Source: Chitinophaga rhizosphaerae
GTDB lineage: Bacteria; Bacteroidota; Bacteroidia; Chitinophagales; Chitinophagaceae
Direction: 5' to 3'
Assembly: GCF_003958645.1 (NCBI RefSeq)
Contig: NZ_RXLO01000005.1
Span: forward strand, 372,001-436,000
DNA: 64,000 nucleotides
In this document: piece after piece, positions 35,537 through 46,800 of the stretch
How the letters are laid out: each line of letters starts with the position of its first letter
Numbering within the stretch: position 1 is the stretch's first letter
Translations under genes and position numbers: made by a program
The notes under the pieces: generated by a model
Database searches by the model: none
The model's input: only the letters and a program-made list of their open reading frames with translations
Told to the model about the DNA's origin: nothing

Positions 35537-36604
35537 TTATTCCGCAGTAAGCCTGGCGATCCGCATCATGCAGTACCGGATGTTTTTCCGGTCGGCGGTG
35601 TACGTGATATGGATGAGCCCGTCTTTCCCTTGGATCACCGCCGGGTAGCTGAATTCGCCCTTGTCGCCGTTTTCGAGCACAGCCGCATTTTCCCAGTTGA
35701 TCCCGTCGCGGCTGATGGCCACATACAGTTTGGCGCGCCCTTCAGACCAATTGCCGCCGCGCACGGCGGGGTTGTACACGATGAGTTTGTACCCATTGTC
35801 CAGCGTCAGCGCATCCGTGCCGGAATTGGGGTTCGGCAGCAGCGTGGCGGTGACGGGGCTCCAGGTTTTACCATTGTCGGCCGACCAGCTCTGCACCACA
35901 CTATTGTTTTTGCTGCGGCAAAGGAGTTGCAGGCTATCGTGCGGATACCGTAAAATACTGGGTTGTATCGCCTGGAAGGTATCGTTCGGTATTTCGATGC
36001 GCGACCAGTTGGCTCCGTTCTTATCCGATTTTTCGAGATGTATTTTCCAGTTGTTATTATCTACGCTTTCGGTGCTGGTAGGGTAGAGGATGTCTCCGTT
36101 CTCCAGTTGGAAAGGTTTGTTCTTGATGGGTCCGAGCATGCCGTCGGGCAGCCGTTGTGGTGCAGACCAGGTTTTTCCGTTGTTGGATGAGTGCATCATC
36201 ATGCCCCACCATTCGCGCGGATTGGGCCCTACTTTGTAATACAGGAACAGTTTCCCGGCTTTGGTACGGAATAGCACCGGGTTCCAGGCCGGGTAGCGGG
36301 TGGTTGCATCGACCATGCCGTTCACCAGTTCTTTCGGCTGGCTCCATTCACCGCCCTGATAAGTGGAAATCCAGATACCAACGTCTTTTTTCCCTTCCTG
36401 TGTGCCGCCGAACCAGGCGGCCATGAGCCTCCCTTTGTCGAGCTCCACGATGGTGGACGCGTGGACTTCGGGCACGGGGGGATTATCCATGATAAAAACG
36501 CGGGTGTGCATCTGCGGCACCAATTCCTTCTCCTGGGCGCGGGCCGCGGAGCAGGCGAGGAGAGACAAGGCCAATAGGGAACGGAACATACGATCAGTTT
36601 TCAT
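35537..36604 (-). CDS. BNR-repeat sialidase-family protein, exported
   Basis: The 355-residue product has a signal peptide (MKTDRMFRSLLALSLLACSAARAQ); the ATG at 36604 supplies it and the longer frame to 36652 does not. It is a six-bladed propeller of the BNR_2/sialidase superfamily, with repeats SSNNGKTWSAPQ, SADNGKTWSPV and SRDGINWEN and the N-terminal FGGTQEGKKDVGIWIS and AWNPVLF motifs. Some members are exo-alpha-sialidases, but others act on different glycans, and the arginine triad cannot be confirmed by eye. It lies downstream of the SRPBCC gene in a three-gene minus-strand cluster. Confidence 0.82.
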   Translation of the reverse strand: MKTDRMFRSLLALSLLACSAARAQEKELVPQMHTRVFIMDNPPVPEVHASTIVELDKGRLMAAWFGGTQEGKKDVGIWISTYQGGEWSQPKELVNGMVDATTRYPAWNPVLFRTKAGKLFLYYKVGPNPREWWGMMMHSSNNGKTWSAPQRLPDGMLGPIKNKPFQLENGDILYPTSTESVDNNNWKIHLEKSDKNGANWSRIEIPNDTFQAIQPSILRYPHDSLQLLCRSKNNSVVQSWSADNGKTWSPVTATLLPNPNSGTDALTLDNGYKLIVYNPAVRGGNWSEGRAKLYVAISRDGINWENAAVLENGDKGEFSYPAVIQGKDGLIHITYTADRKNIRYCMMRIARLTAE

Positions 36605-36651
36605 GAAAAAAGACCCATGAAAATAGACAATATCTCCGGAAAATGCCAGCA

Positions 36652-37125
36652 TTAGGTTCCATTGTTTCCGAGGAGCTTGTCCACGGCGGAGGTCCTGAAA
36701 CTGAAAAGGCCTTCCAACTGGCGTTGCACGAAGAAGGAATTGGCGATGTCGCCCAGCCAGCCGAGGGGAATGCGGTAATGTACGATGTCGGTCATGAGCG
36801 TGCCGCTGCCCTGTTGCTCGAAATGGTGCTGGTGGTGCCAGAAGCTGTAGGGGCCGAACCGTTGCTCATCGATGAACATGCGGCCAGGGTCTACCCGCGT
36901 GATTTCGGTCATCCAGTACATAGGGATGCCGAGAAGGGGCTTGAGGCGGTATTCGATGATCTGGCCTGCATAAATCCGCCCCTGGTGAGGCTCACTGGTG
37001 ACAGTGAAACCCATCCGGGGCGGCGTGATGCGCCGGAGGTTGGACGGGTCGCTGAAAAAATCCCAGGCGTCGTCCAGGCTCACGGGTAATAATTGCGATT
37101 TACGGATGCGGTATGTGCGCGACAT
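36652..37125 (-). CDS. SRPBCC-family protein
   Basis: The 157-residue product has the START/SRPBCC helix-grip pattern: a first strand RKSQLLPVSLDDAWDFFSDPSNL, PPRMGFTVTS, strands IIEYRLKPLLGIPMYWMTEITRV and FWHHQHHFEQQGSGTLMTDIVHY, and a C-terminal helix. These bind a lipid or other hydrophobic ligand in a central pocket. It lies 47 bp upstream of the sialidase-like start and nine bp downstream of the hypothetical exported protein, so the three are probably co-transcribed, although a shared function is not obvious. Confidence 0.82.
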   Translation of the reverse strand: MSRTYRIRKSQLLPVSLDDAWDFFSDPSNLRRITPPRMGFTVTSEPHQGRIYAGQIIEYRLKPLLGIPMYWMTEITRVDPGRMFIDEQRFGPYSFWHHQHHFEQQGSGTLMTDIVHYRIPLGWLGDIANSFFVQRQLEGLFSFRTSAVDKLLGNNGT

Positions 37126-37134
37126 ACCGTAAAT

Positions 37135-37614
37135 CTAGCACAATAACGTCAAAACCGATTGCCCGGGGATCCAGGAAGTGGTAGACGCATGCAGGCGGAA
37201 GGAGGCCATTAGCTGCCCCTTCGGCAGCTCGTTGGCGGAATAAACGAAGGAGACGTTCTGCTGGCGGAGCTGGAGGATCTCTCTCACCGGGATCACCATG
37301 CCCGACTGTTTGCCCGCGGCATTGGCGAAGGTCCACTCGCGCAGGGTTTTCCCTTTCGCATCGCGCACCACCACCTTACGGTCTGTCCCGATTCGGCCGC
37401 AATGGCTGTAATGGAAAGTCAGCTTGTCGTTCAGATTGCTTTCGTCCAGCGGCAACTCATCGATCGTGATCTTCTCGCTGAGCCACTTTTCAACGATCAG
37501 CTTGTTGTTGAGGTACACTTTGAACGAATCTGAACCGCCACCGGCATACAGCGAGGCGATGGTAAACAGGCCGGCCAGGGTGGCGAGGGCGCTGAACAGG
37601 AATTTGTGTTGCAT
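37135..37614 (-). CDS. Hypothetical exported protein
   Basis: The 159-residue product begins with a signal peptide (MQHKFLFSALATLAGLFTIASLYAGGG) and has a beta-rich mature domain with SDSFKVYLNNKLIVEKWLSEK and a cysteine in YSHCGRIG. I do not recognise the family. It is the first gene of the minus-strand cluster with SRPBCC and the sialidase-like gene and is divergent from metY. Confidence 0.65.
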   Translation of the reverse strand: MQHKFLFSALATLAGLFTIASLYAGGGSDSFKVYLNNKLIVEKWLSEKITIDELPLDESNLNDKLTFHYSHCGRIGTDRKVVVRDAKGKTLREWTFANAAGKQSGMVIPVREILQLRQQNVSFVYSANELPKGQLMASFRLHASTTSWIPGQSVLTLLC

Positions 37615-37742
37615 GGGTAGGATTTTTTAGAATGATGAAAATGTCGTTGCCCCAAAACACGCAAATCCGCGCCAGTAACGCAAAAGCCTTTGATGTTCCG
37701 TGCCATCGGCTTGACGAACCGTTATTTTTATGGTTGTTTTAT

Positions 37743-39096
<1,354 letters not shown>

Positions 39097-39117
39097 TTGT
39101 AATACAAACAAGGAGAG

Positions 39118-39149
39118 TCCGGCCACCGAAAAGCGGCCGGCTTTTTTTT
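39118..39149 (+). terminator. Intrinsic terminator after metY
   Basis: The stem CCGGCC/GGCCGG (39119-39124 with 39135-39140) is followed by eight T, 22 bp downstream of the metY stop. Confidence 0.88.
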
Positions 39150-39206
39150 GCCGTTCATCCGGATAATCCGGGAAGGAAATGACCGGCAATGTATATTACC
39201 TGAAAG

Positions 39207-40736
39207 ATGACTACTCTTATGATCAGGCAATCCACTATTAGCTGCGCCCTTATGCTGGCCGCGCTGACGGCCGGGGCGCAGCAGCTCGCGCCCGGCAACA
39301 TCCTCATTACACCCGGAAACCGGCTTTCCGTAAAGGACAAGGAAATGCGCAATGCGATCCGTGACTGGAGCAGGGAGCAACTTGCTGCTACCAACTACGC
39401 GAAGATCGTTGCGCACCCTTCGGCCGCAGTGTTTCCCGGGAGCGTAGACAAAAGCGCGGCGCGGGTAACGGAAACCGTTTCGATCGCCCACAACAGGATC
39501 AGCGATGCGTTGGCGCCCGTGGTAGCCACGCTGCACTATTCCCAACCCTGGCGCAACAACATGTACAGCACCGGATTGTACGCCGTGGCGGGGGAATATA
39601 TCGAGGTGACCGTTCCCGGATCGCTCATCGGTAAAAACGTCTGCATCCAGATCGGCGCGCATTCAGACAACCTCACGCGCTGGGTGGCCGGCGGGGAAGA
39701 CTGGCGCCGGATGCCCGACATCGTGCGGGTAGATACCATCCGTAATAAGACGACCCGCATCGCTTCTCCATTCGGCGGCCTCATTTACATCACGGCTTCT
39801 CCCAAATCCGATTCGTGGACGGCCGACGTGAAAATCGCCCGGGCGGTGAAAGCCCCGCTCTTCATCGCCGGGAAAACGACCGCGGAAGAATGGAAGCAGC
39901 AACTCGCCGCCAGCAAGGCGCCCTGGGGAGAACTGGCCACCGGTAAAGTCATCCTCACCATCCCCGATTCCATCCTCCGGCAGGTGAACGATCCTGAAAA
40001 CGTGCTGAAGCTCTGGGACCTGATCGTGGGCGGTGAAATGGAGCTCGCGCAGATCCCGCAACCCTATTACCGGCCGCAGCGCATGGTGATAGACGAGCAT
40101 ATCGGCGGAGGGTTCATGCACAGCGGGTATCCGATCATGATCCATCATTCGCCTTCGAGCAGGATGCTGTCTGCCGACGTGATCGCCGACCCGGCAAAGC
40201 TCATGAAAGGCAGCAAGGGCGGTGCCAACTGGGGTTTCTTCCACGAGATCGGGCATAACATGCAGAATAACGACTGGGTATTTGGCGGCACTACCGAAGT
40301 AAGCTGCAATTTCTTTTCGCTCTATATGTTCGACCGCCTGCTCGGTGGCCGCGACGATGCGCATACCGGCATTTCCAACGACGAAACCCAGCAAACGATG
40401 AAAGCATATTTCGCGGCGGGGCCGGCTTACCAGAAGTGGCAGCAAAGCCCTTTCCTGGGGCTCATCATGTTCCGCCAGCTGCAGGAAGCATTTGGATGGG
40501 AAACGTATAAGAAATTCTTCCGCGAATACCAGGCCCTCGCCATCGCCGACCCTTCAGGGGGATATGCGCGGGGCGATCAGCAAAAGCGCGACCTCTGGGC
40601 CAAAACCTTCTCGAAAGTAAGCGGCCGCAACATCGCACCGTTTTTCGAGAAATGGGGCATCCCCATCAGCGACGACGTGGAAAAAGAACTGGCTTCCCTG
40701 CCCGGATGGATGCCGTATAACTTCCCGCCGCAGTGA
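39207..40736 (+). CDS. M60-like zinc metalloprotease, exported
   Basis: The 509-residue product has a signal peptide (MIRQSTISCALMLAALTAGAQQ in its first 26 residues). The metal site is HEIGH at about residues 346-350, with the further glutamate in GGTTEVSCNFF (about 364), the gluzincin pattern of M60/enhancin-like peptidases. An N-terminal beta-sandwich region (about 90-210, with the YSTGLYAVAGEYIEVTVPG motif) precedes the catalytic domain, as in mucin-active M60 proteins. Characterised relatives cut O-glycosylated host or secreted glycoproteins. That fits the fucosidase and sialidase-like genes, although activity on mucin is an inference. Confidence 0.9.
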   Translation: MTTLMIRQSTISCALMLAALTAGAQQLAPGNILITPGNRLSVKDKEMRNAIRDWSREQLAATNYAKIVAHPSAAVFPGSVDKSAARVTETVSIAHNRISDALAPVVATLHYSQPWRNNMYSTGLYAVAGEYIEVTVPGSLIGKNVCIQIGAHSDNLTRWVAGGEDWRRMPDIVRVDTIRNKTTRIASPFGGLIYITASPKSDSWTADVKIARAVKAPLFIAGKTTAEEWKQQLAASKAPWGELATGKVILTIPDSILRQVNDPENVLKLWDLIVGGEMELAQIPQPYYRPQRMVIDEHIGGGFMHSGYPIMIHHSPSSRMLSADVIADPAKLMKGSKGGANWGFFHEIGHNMQNNDWVFGGTTEVSCNFFSLYMFDRLLGGRDDAHTGISNDETQQTMKAYFAAGPAYQKWQQSPFLGLIMFRQLQEAFGWETYKKFFREYQALAIADPSGGYARGDQQKRDLWAKTFSKVSGRNIAPFFEKWGIPISDDVEKELASLPGWMPYNFPPQ

Positions 40737-40779
40737 TTTTTAAACGGAGATTTCGTATTTTGATGGGACTTCCACCAAT

Positions 40780-41226
40780 ATGAATACGATGAAAAAAATT
40801 GTATCCCTGCTGGCACTCGTGGCTTTCAGCCAATGGAGCCAGGCGCAATCCAAAGATGAACAGGACGTAGCCGCCGCCGTGCTGAAGCTGCGGGAAGCGA
40901 TGGTTTCGGGTGATAAGTCCGCACTGGAATCACTCACCGCGCCTACGCTCACCTACGGCCATTCCAACGGCCGGACCGAAAACCAGGCCGAGTTCGTGGA
41001 TTACCTCGTGAGCGGCAAAGGCGACTTCGTCACGATAGACCTTTCCAACCAGACCATCATCATGAACGGCCACACCGCCATCGTGCGGCACACGCTCCAG
41101 GGCGATACGGCAGATGGCGGAAAACCCGGCAAGGTAAACCTTTACGTGATGCTGGTGTGGGCCAAATCCGGCAAGCATTGGAAACTCATCGCCCGGCAGG
41201 CCGTGAAGGTTCCGCCCGCATCCTGA
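40780..41226 (+). CDS. NTF2-like (DUF4440/SnoaL-type) exported protein
   Basis: The 148-residue product has a signal peptide (MKKIVSLLALVAFSQWSQAQ from the second ATG at 40789, which is equally plausible as start). The mature domain has the NTF2-like cone: a helix DVAAAVLKLREAMVSGDKSALESLTAPTLTYGHSNG and strands such as TAIVRHTLQGDT, NLYVMLVWAKSGKHWKLIARQ. Members bind small ligands or have unknown enzymatic roles. It follows the M60-like gene by 43 bp on the same strand and could be co-transcribed. Confidence 0.83.
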   Translation: MNTMKKIVSLLALVAFSQWSQAQSKDEQDVAAAVLKLREAMVSGDKSALESLTAPTLTYGHSNGRTENQAEFVDYLVSGKGDFVTIDLSNQTIIMNGHTAIVRHTLQGDTADGGKPGKVNLYVMLVWAKSGKHWKLIARQAVKVPPAS

Positions 41227-41245
41227 GCCGGCCGTAAATTTATCT

Positions 41246-41815
41246 TCATGCCCGTTCCTGTACTGCCGGGGACGGGCATTCTTCCTTCAGCGATTCCAGG
41301 AACCCCAGGAAAGGCGCCACACTGGCTTCTACCCACTCGTCGGACGCGTTCTGTTCCATGTCGTAGTACACGTAAATGCCCTTATAATCGGCGTGGATGT
41401 ACTGGAATGTGAGCTCGAACGGGGTGGTAAGCGTTTCCATGGTGTACCTGTATTTGCCCTCCGGGCGATAGCCTTCTTCTCCGATACCCGCCGTGATGGC
41501 CAGCGCCATTTTCTTGCCGCCCAGCTTATACCCGCTGGATTTGCCGTAGGCCCAGCCGTAGGTCAGCACTTCGTCCAGCCATTGCTTTAGCAGCGGCGGA
41601 CAGTTGAACCAATAAAAAGGGAACTGGAATACGATATGATCGAACTGTTCGAGCAGTTCCTGTTCTTTTTTGACGTCGATCTTGCCGCTTGGGTACACTT
41701 CGTACAGCGAATGCACATGGTATTTTTCCGGGTGCTTTTCCAGTTCGGCGGTCCATCTTTTGTTGATGACGGATTTTTCGATGGTGGGGTGGGTTACGAT
41801 CACGAGTGTTTTCAT
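41246..41815 (-). CDS. NAD(P)H-dependent oxidoreductase, flavodoxin-like fold
   Basis: The 189-residue product begins MKTLVIVTHPTIEKSVINKRW, the usual N-terminus; I prefer the ATG at 41815 to the earlier one at 41839. Flavodoxin_2 landmarks are FDHIVFQFPFYWFNCPPLLKQWLDEV, YGWAYGKSSGYKLGGKKMALAITAG and TPFELTFQYIHADYKGIYVYY. Relatives of the KefF/MdaB/NQO1 type reduce quinones with NAD(P)H and FMN or FAD and often protect against electrophiles. No HxlR-type regulator lies next to it in this window. Confidence 0.9.
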   Translation of the reverse strand: MKTLVIVTHPTIEKSVINKRWTAELEKHPEKYHVHSLYEVYPSGKIDVKKEQELLEQFDHIVFQFPFYWFNCPPLLKQWLDEVLTYGWAYGKSSGYKLGGKKMALAITAGIGEEGYRPEGKYRYTMETLTTPFELTFQYIHADYKGIYVYYDMEQNASDEWVEASVAPFLGFLESLKEECPSPAVQERA

Positions 41816-42033
41816 GTTACTGTTGATTTGTGAGTACAAAACTACAGCAGGTAACGATAACAGCGGATATTGCCATCCAATTGTGCGGTACTATAAAAAA
41901 TGTAAGTAATGGCCAGTTTCAAGGAAACTTCGACCTATTGCGCCAACAGGAAAATGATGGGATATGCGGAGAGCGGCTCAAAACGATCACCGAAGCACCG
42001 GAAGCCGGGGGCCTCGCGCACATGCGGCTAACG

Positions 42034-42074
42034 CAAAAAGACCGGCTCCCTTTCGGAGGCCGGTCTTTTTTATG
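42034..42074. terminator. Bidirectional intrinsic terminator
   Basis: An 11-bp stem AAAAAGACCGG/CCGGTCTTTTT (42035-42045 with 42060-42070), with further pairing in the loop, lies downstream of the minus-strand susD gene that ends at 42090. The A- and T-tails permit termination on both strands. Confidence 0.85.
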
Positions 42075-42089
42075 TTTGATGGGAAACTG

Positions 42090-43829
42090 CTAGTAGCCCG
42101 GGTTCTGGATCATGGCGGTGTTTTTCATGACTTCGGCCATGGGGAGCGGAAAGAAGTAGTGGTGCGGCTGGAATACGCGGATGGGGTTCTTGTCGACCGG
42201 CAGTTCTGCATACGTCCACTGGTTGTCTGCCACTTTGGTGATCATGAGGCGGTAGATGGTGGTGTTAAGGTCTACCGGCGCCGTTTTCCATCGGCGGACG
42301 TCCCAGAAGCGGGAGTCTTCCAGGCAAAGCTCCACTGCTCGCTCATTCTGGATCACGCTGGTCCAGTAGGCTTTGTCGCCCGAGGCTTTAAGGCCGTACC
42401 GTCCATCGCCGCCGGGTTTGATACCGCCGCGTTTGCGGATCATAATGATCTTTTCCGCCGCTTTCTCGAACTGGCCTTCTTCGATGGATGCTTCGGCATA
42501 CATGAGCAGGATGTCTGCATACCGGATGATGGGCATCACGCGGTCTGTCTGCGACCCGCCGTTGCCTGTCGTGGATTCGCTGCAGAATTTCCGGAAGAAC
42601 ATGCCGGTGTACACGAGGCTGGCGTCTACACCGTCAGTTTCCGCGCCGATGTGGGTCCAGATGGGGACGGCGGTGCTGCTGGCGTTGGTGCGCCATTTAT
42701 CGCCGTTGTTGAGGATCGTGTATTTGAACCGGGGATCGCGGTCTTTGAAAGGATTGGCGGGGTCGTACCCGGAAGCGGGATCGGTGATGGGCAAACCGTT
42801 GTTCATCCCGAAACGCTTGGCGGCATTGAGGCTGGGGCATCCGTTCACGTTGCCGTTACGGGAGCGGGGGAGGAAGTTGGCTTCCATGGTGCGGTTGTTA
42901 CCGGCCATCGCAGGGAAAATGTATTCGCTGTTTTTGCGTTCGATGAACAGTTCGTAGAAACCCTTTCCTGCCGTACCATTTTCCATCAGTGAATACCATC
43001 CGGTGTTGATGAGCGCTTCGGCCGCTTCGCGTGCGGTCGTCCAGCGTTCGGGCTTGTTGTCCATATAACCCACCAGCGGTTTCTGCGCCGCGGAGGCGAT
43101 GGATTCCTGTCCGCCGTTATACAGCTTACTGGCCGCATTGAGGAGGATGCGGGCCTTGAGGCCCATGCAGAACCCTTTGTTCACCCGGCCGTAATCTTCC
43201 GAACGTTGCTCGGTTGGCGAAACCACGAGTTCGGCCGCTTCGTCCAGCTCCTTCACCAGGTAATCGATACATTCTGCATACGAAGCACGGGGCTCCAGGA
43301 TGGTATCGTCGAGGGTATAGAGCTTGTCGCCGATGAGGGGCAGGCCGCCGAAGTGTTGCACCATCGTCCAGAAGTACCAGGCGCGGAGGAATTTCACTTC
43401 GCCGAGCAACTGGTTTTTGGTTTCTCCTGAAAGCGGCAGATTGCCGAAATTCTTCAGGAAGGTATTGACACGGCGGATGTTGTTCCAGCCGTTGTTATAA
43501 ACTTTCTCGTAAGGCGTGGTGCGCGTGGCGTTGAGCGTGCCGATCATGAGCGGCACCCAGGCCTGCGTGGCCCCGAAGAGGCGGGAAACGGACTCGTCAG
43601 ACCCCTCGGCCAGGCTTCCCCCGTTGCCATACCGGCTGTTGAAGGAATTGGCGCCCAGCTCGCTGTAGATAGACGTTACGAACGCCATCGTGCGGACGCT
43701 GTCGCTGAAGGTCAGCTCTTCGTTCAGGGAACGCACTACCGTAGGGTCGAGCAGGTCTTTTTTCGCGCAGGAAGTAAGCAGGCCCGCGCTGGCCACGGCG
43801 GCGAAACAGTATTTATAAATGCTTTTCAT
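42090..43829 (-). CDS. SusD/RagB-family outer-membrane lipoprotein (pair 1)
   Basis: The 579-residue product has a lipoprotein signal (MKSIYKYCFAAVASAGLLTSC, lipobox LTSC). SusD landmarks are WNNIRRVNTFLKNF, LLGEVKFLRAWYFWTMVQHFGGLPLI, MYAEASIEEGQFEKAAEKIIMIRKRGG, NERAVELCLEDSRFWDVRRWK and the C-terminal PLPMAEVMKNTAMIQNPGY. SusD caps the SusC channel and binds glycan or peptide at the cell surface. It starts 14 bp after its SusC partner and is the last gene of the four-gene operon. Confidence 0.95.
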   Translation of the reverse strand: MKSIYKYCFAAVASAGLLTSCAKKDLLDPTVVRSLNEELTFSDSVRTMAFVTSIYSELGANSFNSRYGNGGSLAEGSDESVSRLFGATQAWVPLMIGTLNATRTTPYEKVYNNGWNNIRRVNTFLKNFGNLPLSGETKNQLLGEVKFLRAWYFWTMVQHFGGLPLIGDKLYTLDDTILEPRASYAECIDYLVKELDEAAELVVSPTEQRSEDYGRVNKGFCMGLKARILLNAASKLYNGGQESIASAAQKPLVGYMDNKPERWTTAREAAEALINTGWYSLMENGTAGKGFYELFIERKNSEYIFPAMAGNNRTMEANFLPRSRNGNVNGCPSLNAAKRFGMNNGLPITDPASGYDPANPFKDRDPRFKYTILNNGDKWRTNASSTAVPIWTHIGAETDGVDASLVYTGMFFRKFCSESTTGNGGSQTDRVMPIIRYADILLMYAEASIEEGQFEKAAEKIIMIRKRGGIKPGGDGRYGLKASGDKAYWTSVIQNERAVELCLEDSRFWDVRRWKTAPVDLNTTIYRLMITKVADNQWTYAELPVDKNPIRVFQPHHYFFPLPMAEVMKNTAMIQNPGY

Positions 43830-43843
43830 GTGCTTCCGGTGTT

Positions 43844-46800
43844 TTAAAAGTTAACGTTCAGGCCTACGTTGAATACACGCTGCGTCGGGTACACCCCGCC
43901 TTCGGTCCGCGAGCTCACCTCGGGGTCCAGGTCGTACAGGTTCGGGCCGAGCATCCAGGTGTGCAGGTTGGAGCCGTTCAGGTACACGCGCACCTGTTGC
44001 AGGTGCAGCGAGCTCACTATCCGGCGGGGCAGCGTATAGCCGATCTCGGCGTTGCGCAGCTTGATGTAATCGCCTTTCACGGTCCAGAAGTCGGACGGGT
44101 TGCTGAGCGCGTTGCTGATATTGTCCATGGTGGAAATCCGCGGGAACTTGGCGTTGTCGCGGTTTTCAGGCGTCCACGCGTCCAGGTGCACCTGGCGGAG
44201 GTTCCCGAAAAACGGCGTCACCGCTTCGGCGAACTGGCTGAGCACGAAGTTGGTGGCCGACTGGAACGTGATGGAGAAGCTCAGTCCTTTCCAATCCCCG
44301 CCCAGCGTCATCGCGTATTGCGTGGTGGGCGTGTTGGAATATTTGTTGTAGGCCATGTCGTAGGGGTCGATCTTGTTGTCACCGTTCAGGTCTTTGTACT
44401 TCAGGTCGCCGGGCTTCGGTTGGGGGCCCACGGGAAGGGGGCTTTTCGCGATGTCTTCGTCGTCATAATAAAATCCTTCCGTCACGTAACCCAATTCACG
44501 GTTGGTAGGCCCGCCGGTCTGGCGGAGCCAGGGATAGGGGGGATTCCCTTCGTCCATAAATTCGATCCGGTTTTTGGCGACGGACATATTCGCGTTGATG
44601 CGGTAGTTGAACTTGTTGAGCTTGTTGCTGTAATTGAGGTTCATCTCGAAACCGCGGTTGGAAACCTGCGCGAGGTTAGACGGCGGCAGGCCGATGCCGA
44701 TGATGGCGCTGAGGCTCTGGCGCGGCAGCAGGATGTCGGTCCTTTTTCTTTTGAAAACTTCCGCGGTGAACGAAAGTTTGTTGCGGAAGAAGTTCATGTC
44801 CGTTCCCACGTTCCATTGCAGCTCTTTTTCCCAGCTAACGTTCTCGTTGCCGAGGATGCCTTCGTAAATGCCGGAGAACGATTTCTGGTTTTCGCCGAAG
44901 TTGTAACCGAGGCCCTGGAGGTACACGTGCTCGTAGAGATACTGGTAAGTATTGTTGATATTATCGGTACCGGTCATCCCCACGGAACCCCTGATCTTGA
45001 ACAGGTCCATGAACTTGACGTTTTCTTTGAAGAACGGCTCCTCCGCGATGTTCCAGCCGCCAGACACTGCGGGGAAGAAGCCGTAGCGGTTGCTGGACTG
45101 GAAGCGGTCTGTCCCGTTATAGGCGCCGTTGAACTCGATGAGGTATTTCTTGCGGTAGTCGTATCCGAGACGGAACGTGTAGCCGCGGAAGTTTTCCGGC
45201 AATGCCGCGCCTTCCGTTTCGGAGAACTGGTTCAGCAGCACCAGGGCGTATATGTGGTGTTTTTGGCCGAAAGTGCTGTCGTAATTGAGCGACAACTGCG
45301 TGTTGAGGCGTTTTTCCACCGTGGTGCTTGTGCTGCCCAGGGAATACTTCTCGTCGCGGTAAGTATTGGGCAGCAGCGGGGTATAGGTTTGCGTTTTGCT
45401 GTTGTAGATGAACGACAGGAAGTTGGTCCTGCCCAGGTCGCGGCCGAAGCCCTGGTTGCTGGAATAGCTTACGAGGGCGGAGAGTTTGAGGCCGCTGGCG
45501 ATGAAGTTCAGTTTCTGGGAGGCGCGGATGTTCACCTGCATATCGTTCTCGAAATCCCGGCGGTAACCGCCTTTCATGAGCCTGCCCACGATGTTGTTCC
45601 CGGCGCCGTTACCGGTCACCACGGTTTCGGGCGCAGCGCCGAAAGTACCGTCGGGGTTGTAGATTGGATAAGCCATGGGCGGCAATGCCTTGTAATCGTA
45701 CAGCTCGAACCAGATCCTGTTTCGGTTGGCGCGGCCACGGGTGTTGGGCTCGTTTTCTTCCCCGAAATAACCTGATACGTCGAGCCCCAGGTCCAGCGAA
45801 GGCGTCACCTGGAAGTCGAGGTTGGAGCGGTAGTTATAGCGTTTCAGGTAGTAGTTCGGGTTCACGGAAGAGCCGGGCTCGCGGAAATCTTTCAGGATAC
45901 CGTTCTGGAACAGGTGGCCTACCGATACGAAGTATTTCATCTTGTCGGAACCGCCCGTGATGCTGAGGTTGTTCTTGGTCTGGGTGGTGGATTTGCGCAT
46001 GAGCACGTCCCACCAGTCGATGTCCGGATGGCCGTAGGGATCGCTGCCGGTCCGCCAGGCTTCGAGGTCTTCATCGGTATATTCTTTGGGCAGGCCGTCG
46101 CTCACCAATGCTGCGTTGCGGAGGCGGGCATGGTCGTAGGCGCTGAGGAATTCCGGGCGGATGCTGTTGCCCTGGCGGCCGTAGTTGCTCGTGAGGCGGA
46201 TCTGCGCCTTGCCGCTCTGGCCGCGGATGGTGGTCACCACGATAACGCCGTTCGCGCCCTTGATCCCGTACACCGCGGCGGAAGCCGCATCTTTCAGGAT
46301 GGTCACGTTGGCCACCTGTTCGGGATCGATGTCGGAGAAGTTACCGGTAAATTCCACGTCGTCCACGATGATGAGCGGCGTCAGGTTCCGGTTGTTGGAA
46401 AAGGTGGAAGCGCCGCGGATGAGGAACTCCGCGCCGTCTTTACCGGGCTGGCCGCTACGCTGCATGGCGAGGAAGCCGGGCAGTTTGCCCACGAGGGCGT
46501 TCTGCAAACTGGCGGTCGGCACGCGGCGGATCTCGTCGCCGGTCACGGAACTGGTAGCTACGGTGTTGCTCAGTTTGGTGGTGCGGCCGTATCCTACTAC
46601 CATCACTTCCTCCAGGCCTTTGACGTCTTGCTGCAACGTGACGTTGACCTCGCTTTTGCCGGATATATTGACTTCCTGCTGCAGGTAGCCTACGAATTTA
46701 AAGATGAGGATATTGCTTTTCCCGCGGACAGACAGGTTGAACCCGCCAGTTTCGTTGGAAACGGTGCCGTTGCCGGGCACGTCTTTTTCGAAGATGACTA

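Noticed and set aside
35341..35550. 69-codon plus-strand frame with one hydrophobic helix
   Set aside because: It crosses a terminator and overlaps the 3' end of the sialidase-like gene; noted only in the gap entry.
41248..41279. Hairpin between the NTF2-like and oxidoreductase genes as terminator
   Set aside because: The stem lies within the 3' coding end of the minus-strand oxidoreductase and lacks a T-run, so the evidence is too weak.
41830..42093. 87-codon plus-strand frame before susD
   Set aside because: It has a weak start and runs through the terminator hairpin at 42034-42074; I looked for an HxlR-type regulator here and did not find one.
43961..45775. 604-codon plus-strand frame opposite susC
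   Set aside because: SusC is unmistakable on the minus strand and this frame shows no recognisable protein features.
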